A stretch of DNA of 64,000 nucleotides, taken from Alistipes sp. (GTDB lineage: Bacteria; Bacteroidota; Bacteroidia; Bacteroidales; Rikenellaceae). The first letter of the stretch is position 1. Every line of letters begins with the position of its first letter. The stretch spans positions 1 to 64,000 of the forward strand of contig JAJQED010000016.1 of NCBI GenBank assembly GCA_021201825.1, given 5' to 3'. Below, piece after piece: positions 62,671-64,000 of this stretch. A program made the translations under genes and the position numbers. A model generated the notes under the pieces. That model was not told where the DNA came from and made no database searches. It worked only from the letters and a program-made list of their open reading frames with translations.

Positions 62671-64000
62671 ATGAAACCACTCAGAAGCAGTACCACCCTG
62701 CAGGGACGGAAGATGGCCGGGGCCAGGAGCCTGTGGCGTGCCAACGGCATGAAAGAGGAGCAGATGGGCCGTCCGGTAATAGCCGTGGTGAACTCCTTTA
62801 CACAGTTCGTTCCGGGCCATGTGCATCTCCACGGTATCGGGCAGAAAGTCAAGCAGTGGATAGAAGAACAGGGATGCTTCGCAGCCGAATTCAATACCAT
62901 TGCCATCGACGACGGAATAGCGATGGGCCACGACGGGATGCTATACTCCCTGCCCTCGCGCGAGGTAATAGCCGACAGTGTGGAGTATATGTGCAACGCC
63001 CACAAGGCGGACGCGATGGTCTGCATATCTAACTGCGATAAGGTTACGCCCGGAATGCTGATGGCAGCCATGCGGCTGAACATACCTGCCGTGTTCGTTT
63101 CAGGCGGCCCGATGGAGTCCGGCCGGGTGGACGGGCAGGATTACGACCTGATAGACGTCATGGTAAAAGGGGCTGACGATACCTACCCGGACGAAAAGTT
63201 AGCGGCCCTGGAGCGCGGGGCATGCCCGACCTGCGGAAGCTGCTCGGGGATGTTCACGGCTAATTCTATGAACTGTCTTGCCGAAGCGCTCGGGTTGGCA
63301 CTTCCCGGCAACGGGACCCTCATTGCAACACATAAAGAGCGGGAGGAGTTGTTCCGTAAGGCGGCAAGGACCATAGTGGAGGCGTCCGATCGGTACTACT
63401 TCGGTGACGACGATTCGGTATTGCCGCGTTCGATCGCCACCCGCAACGCTTTCCTGAATGCCATGTCGCTCGACATCGCCATGGGCGGATCCTCCAATAC
63501 GGTGCTTCACCTACTTGCCGTGGCTTATGAAGCCGGGGTGGATTTCACGATGGCCGATATCGACGCACTGTCGCGTAAGGTGCCGGTGCTTTGCAAAGTG
63601 GCTCCCAATTCCGATTACCATATCCAGGAGGTCAACAGGGCCGGGGGTATAATGTCAATTATGGGTGAACTGCGGCGTGGCGGCCTGATCGACGGATCGG
63701 TCGGCCGTATAGATTATCCGGACCTGGATGCGGCGATAGACGAGAACGACATACTGAGTGAGAAAATTACCGTCGATGCCGCACGGCGGTCGTTGGCCGC
63801 CCCGGGAGGGAAGTTCAACCTGCAACTCGCCTCGCAGGCTAATTACTACGACAGCCATGACGTAGACCGGGAACAGGGATGTATCCGCGATTTGGAAAAC
63901 CCTTATTCACGGGACGGCGGTCTGGCCGTGCTGTTCGGCAATATCGCCCGCAATGGATGTATCGTGAAAACCGCCGGGGTGGACGAGTCTATCCTCCGCT
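62671..64000 (+). CDS. ilvD: dihydroxy-acid dehydratase (3' end outside window)
   Basis: At least 443 codons are open to the window edge. The enzyme makes the 2-keto acids leading to isoleucine and valine (and leucine). Visible blocks include [13 protein letters not shown], the iron-sulfur and metal-binding [12 protein letters not shown] and [29 protein letters not shown], and the start of the C-terminal domain with [16 protein letters not shown] 62671 gives the normal IlvD N-terminus ([16 protein letters not shown]). It sits behind the Ile/Val/Leu leader. Further ilv/leu genes probably follow outside the window. Confidence 0.95.
   Translation, partial: MKPLRSSTTLQGRKMAGARSLWRANGMKEEQMGRPVIAVVNSFTQFVPGHVHLHGIGQKVKQWIEEQGCFAAEFNTIAIDDGIAMGHDGMLYSLPSREVIADSVEYMCNAHKADAMVCISNCDKVTPGMLMAAMRLNIPAVFVSGGPMESGRVDGQDYDLIDVMVKGADDTYPDEKLAALERGACPTCGSCSGMFTANSMNCLAEALGLALPGNGTLIATHKEREELFRKAARTIVEASDRYYFGDDDSVLPRSIATRNAFLNAMSLDIAMGGSSNTVLHLLAVAYEAGVDFTMADIDALSRKVPVLCKVAPNSDYHIQEVNRAGGIMSIMGELRRGGLIDGSVGRIDYPDLDAAIDENDILSEKITVDAARRSLAAPGGKFNLQLASQANYYDSHDVDREQGCIRDLENPYSRDGGLAVLFGNIARNGCIVKTAGVDESILR

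Noticed and set aside
1-64000. CRISPR arrays, tRNA/rRNA genes, insertion sequences or prophage
   Set aside because: No regularly spaced repeats, no tRNA-like cloverleaf with a TTCGA-type arm, no transposase, integrase or phage structural gene was seen.

Overview
The window looks like a chromosomal segment from a gut-type member of the Bacteroidales. Evidence: tandem SusC/SusD pairs, a one-piece hybrid two-component regulator (HTCS), DUF3575/DUF3868 envelope proteins, a B12-dependent methionine synthase, very few Shine-Dalgarno-like sites, and several promoters of the Bacteroidota form TTG-N19-TAnnTTTG. The moderately high GC content would fit a Rikenellaceae (Alistipes-like) genome, but that placement is an inference. 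I saw no rRNA, tRNA, CRISPR array, insertion sequence or prophage.

Layout. 1-17.7 kb: a polysaccharide-utilization-type locus. It holds the tail of an unknown gene, a glutaminase-like (DUF4965/DUF1793) lipoprotein, two SusC/SusD pairs, a DUF1735 surface lipoprotein, and a convergent HTCS regulator. 17.9-26.6 kb: a secreted esterase, a glutaminyl-peptide cyclotransferase lipoprotein, then metH, a PHP phosphatase (GTGA overlap), metF and an M20 amidohydrolase, closed by a strong terminator. 26.7-29.9 kb: DUF3575 and DUF3868 envelope proteins, an SDR oxidoreductase and a small hydrophilic protein. 30-38.6 kb: an exopolysaccharide block. On the minus strand are a FlaA1/CapD-type dehydratase, CpsB phosphatase, Wza-like exporter and Wzc-like tyrosine kinase. 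On the plus strand are an epimerase and a WecA/WbpL-type initiating transferase. No glycosyltransferases, flippase or polymerase are present.

38.6-43.9 kb (minus strand): a probable mannoside module with a sodium:solute symporter, a GH130 phosphorylase, an esterase gene split by an in-frame amber codon, and an MFS sugar permease. 44.1-45.8 kb: a thioredoxin lipoprotein, a small two-helix membrane protein and an AT-rich lipoprotein with a glycine-zipper tail. 46-54.1 kb: divergent pbpC and an alpha-2-macroglobulin-like lipoprotein. 54.2-55.2 kb: a probable unannotated small minus-strand transcript, and an orphan OmpR-type regulator whose receiver has lost its phosphorylation residues. 55.3-59.2 kb: a thiamine operon (TonB-dependent receptor, PnuT, thiamine pyrophosphokinase) behind a TPP riboswitch with a clear promoter. 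59.3-62.3 kb: dipeptidyl peptidase IV and nadC. 62.5 kb to the end: ilvD, truncated by the window, preceded by a probable attenuator whose 18-residue leader reads Ile-Ile-Ile-Lys-Val-Leu.

Functionally the segment mixes surface nutrient capture (PUL, mannoside module, thiamine uptake), envelope construction and defence (exopolysaccharide export, PbpC/A2M) and core metabolism (methionine, folate, NAD, branched-chain amino acids). The most unusual items are the ilvD leader, the small transcript at 54.2-54.3 kb, the pseudo-receiver regulator, the amber-split esterase and the AT-rich glycine-zipper lipoprotein.
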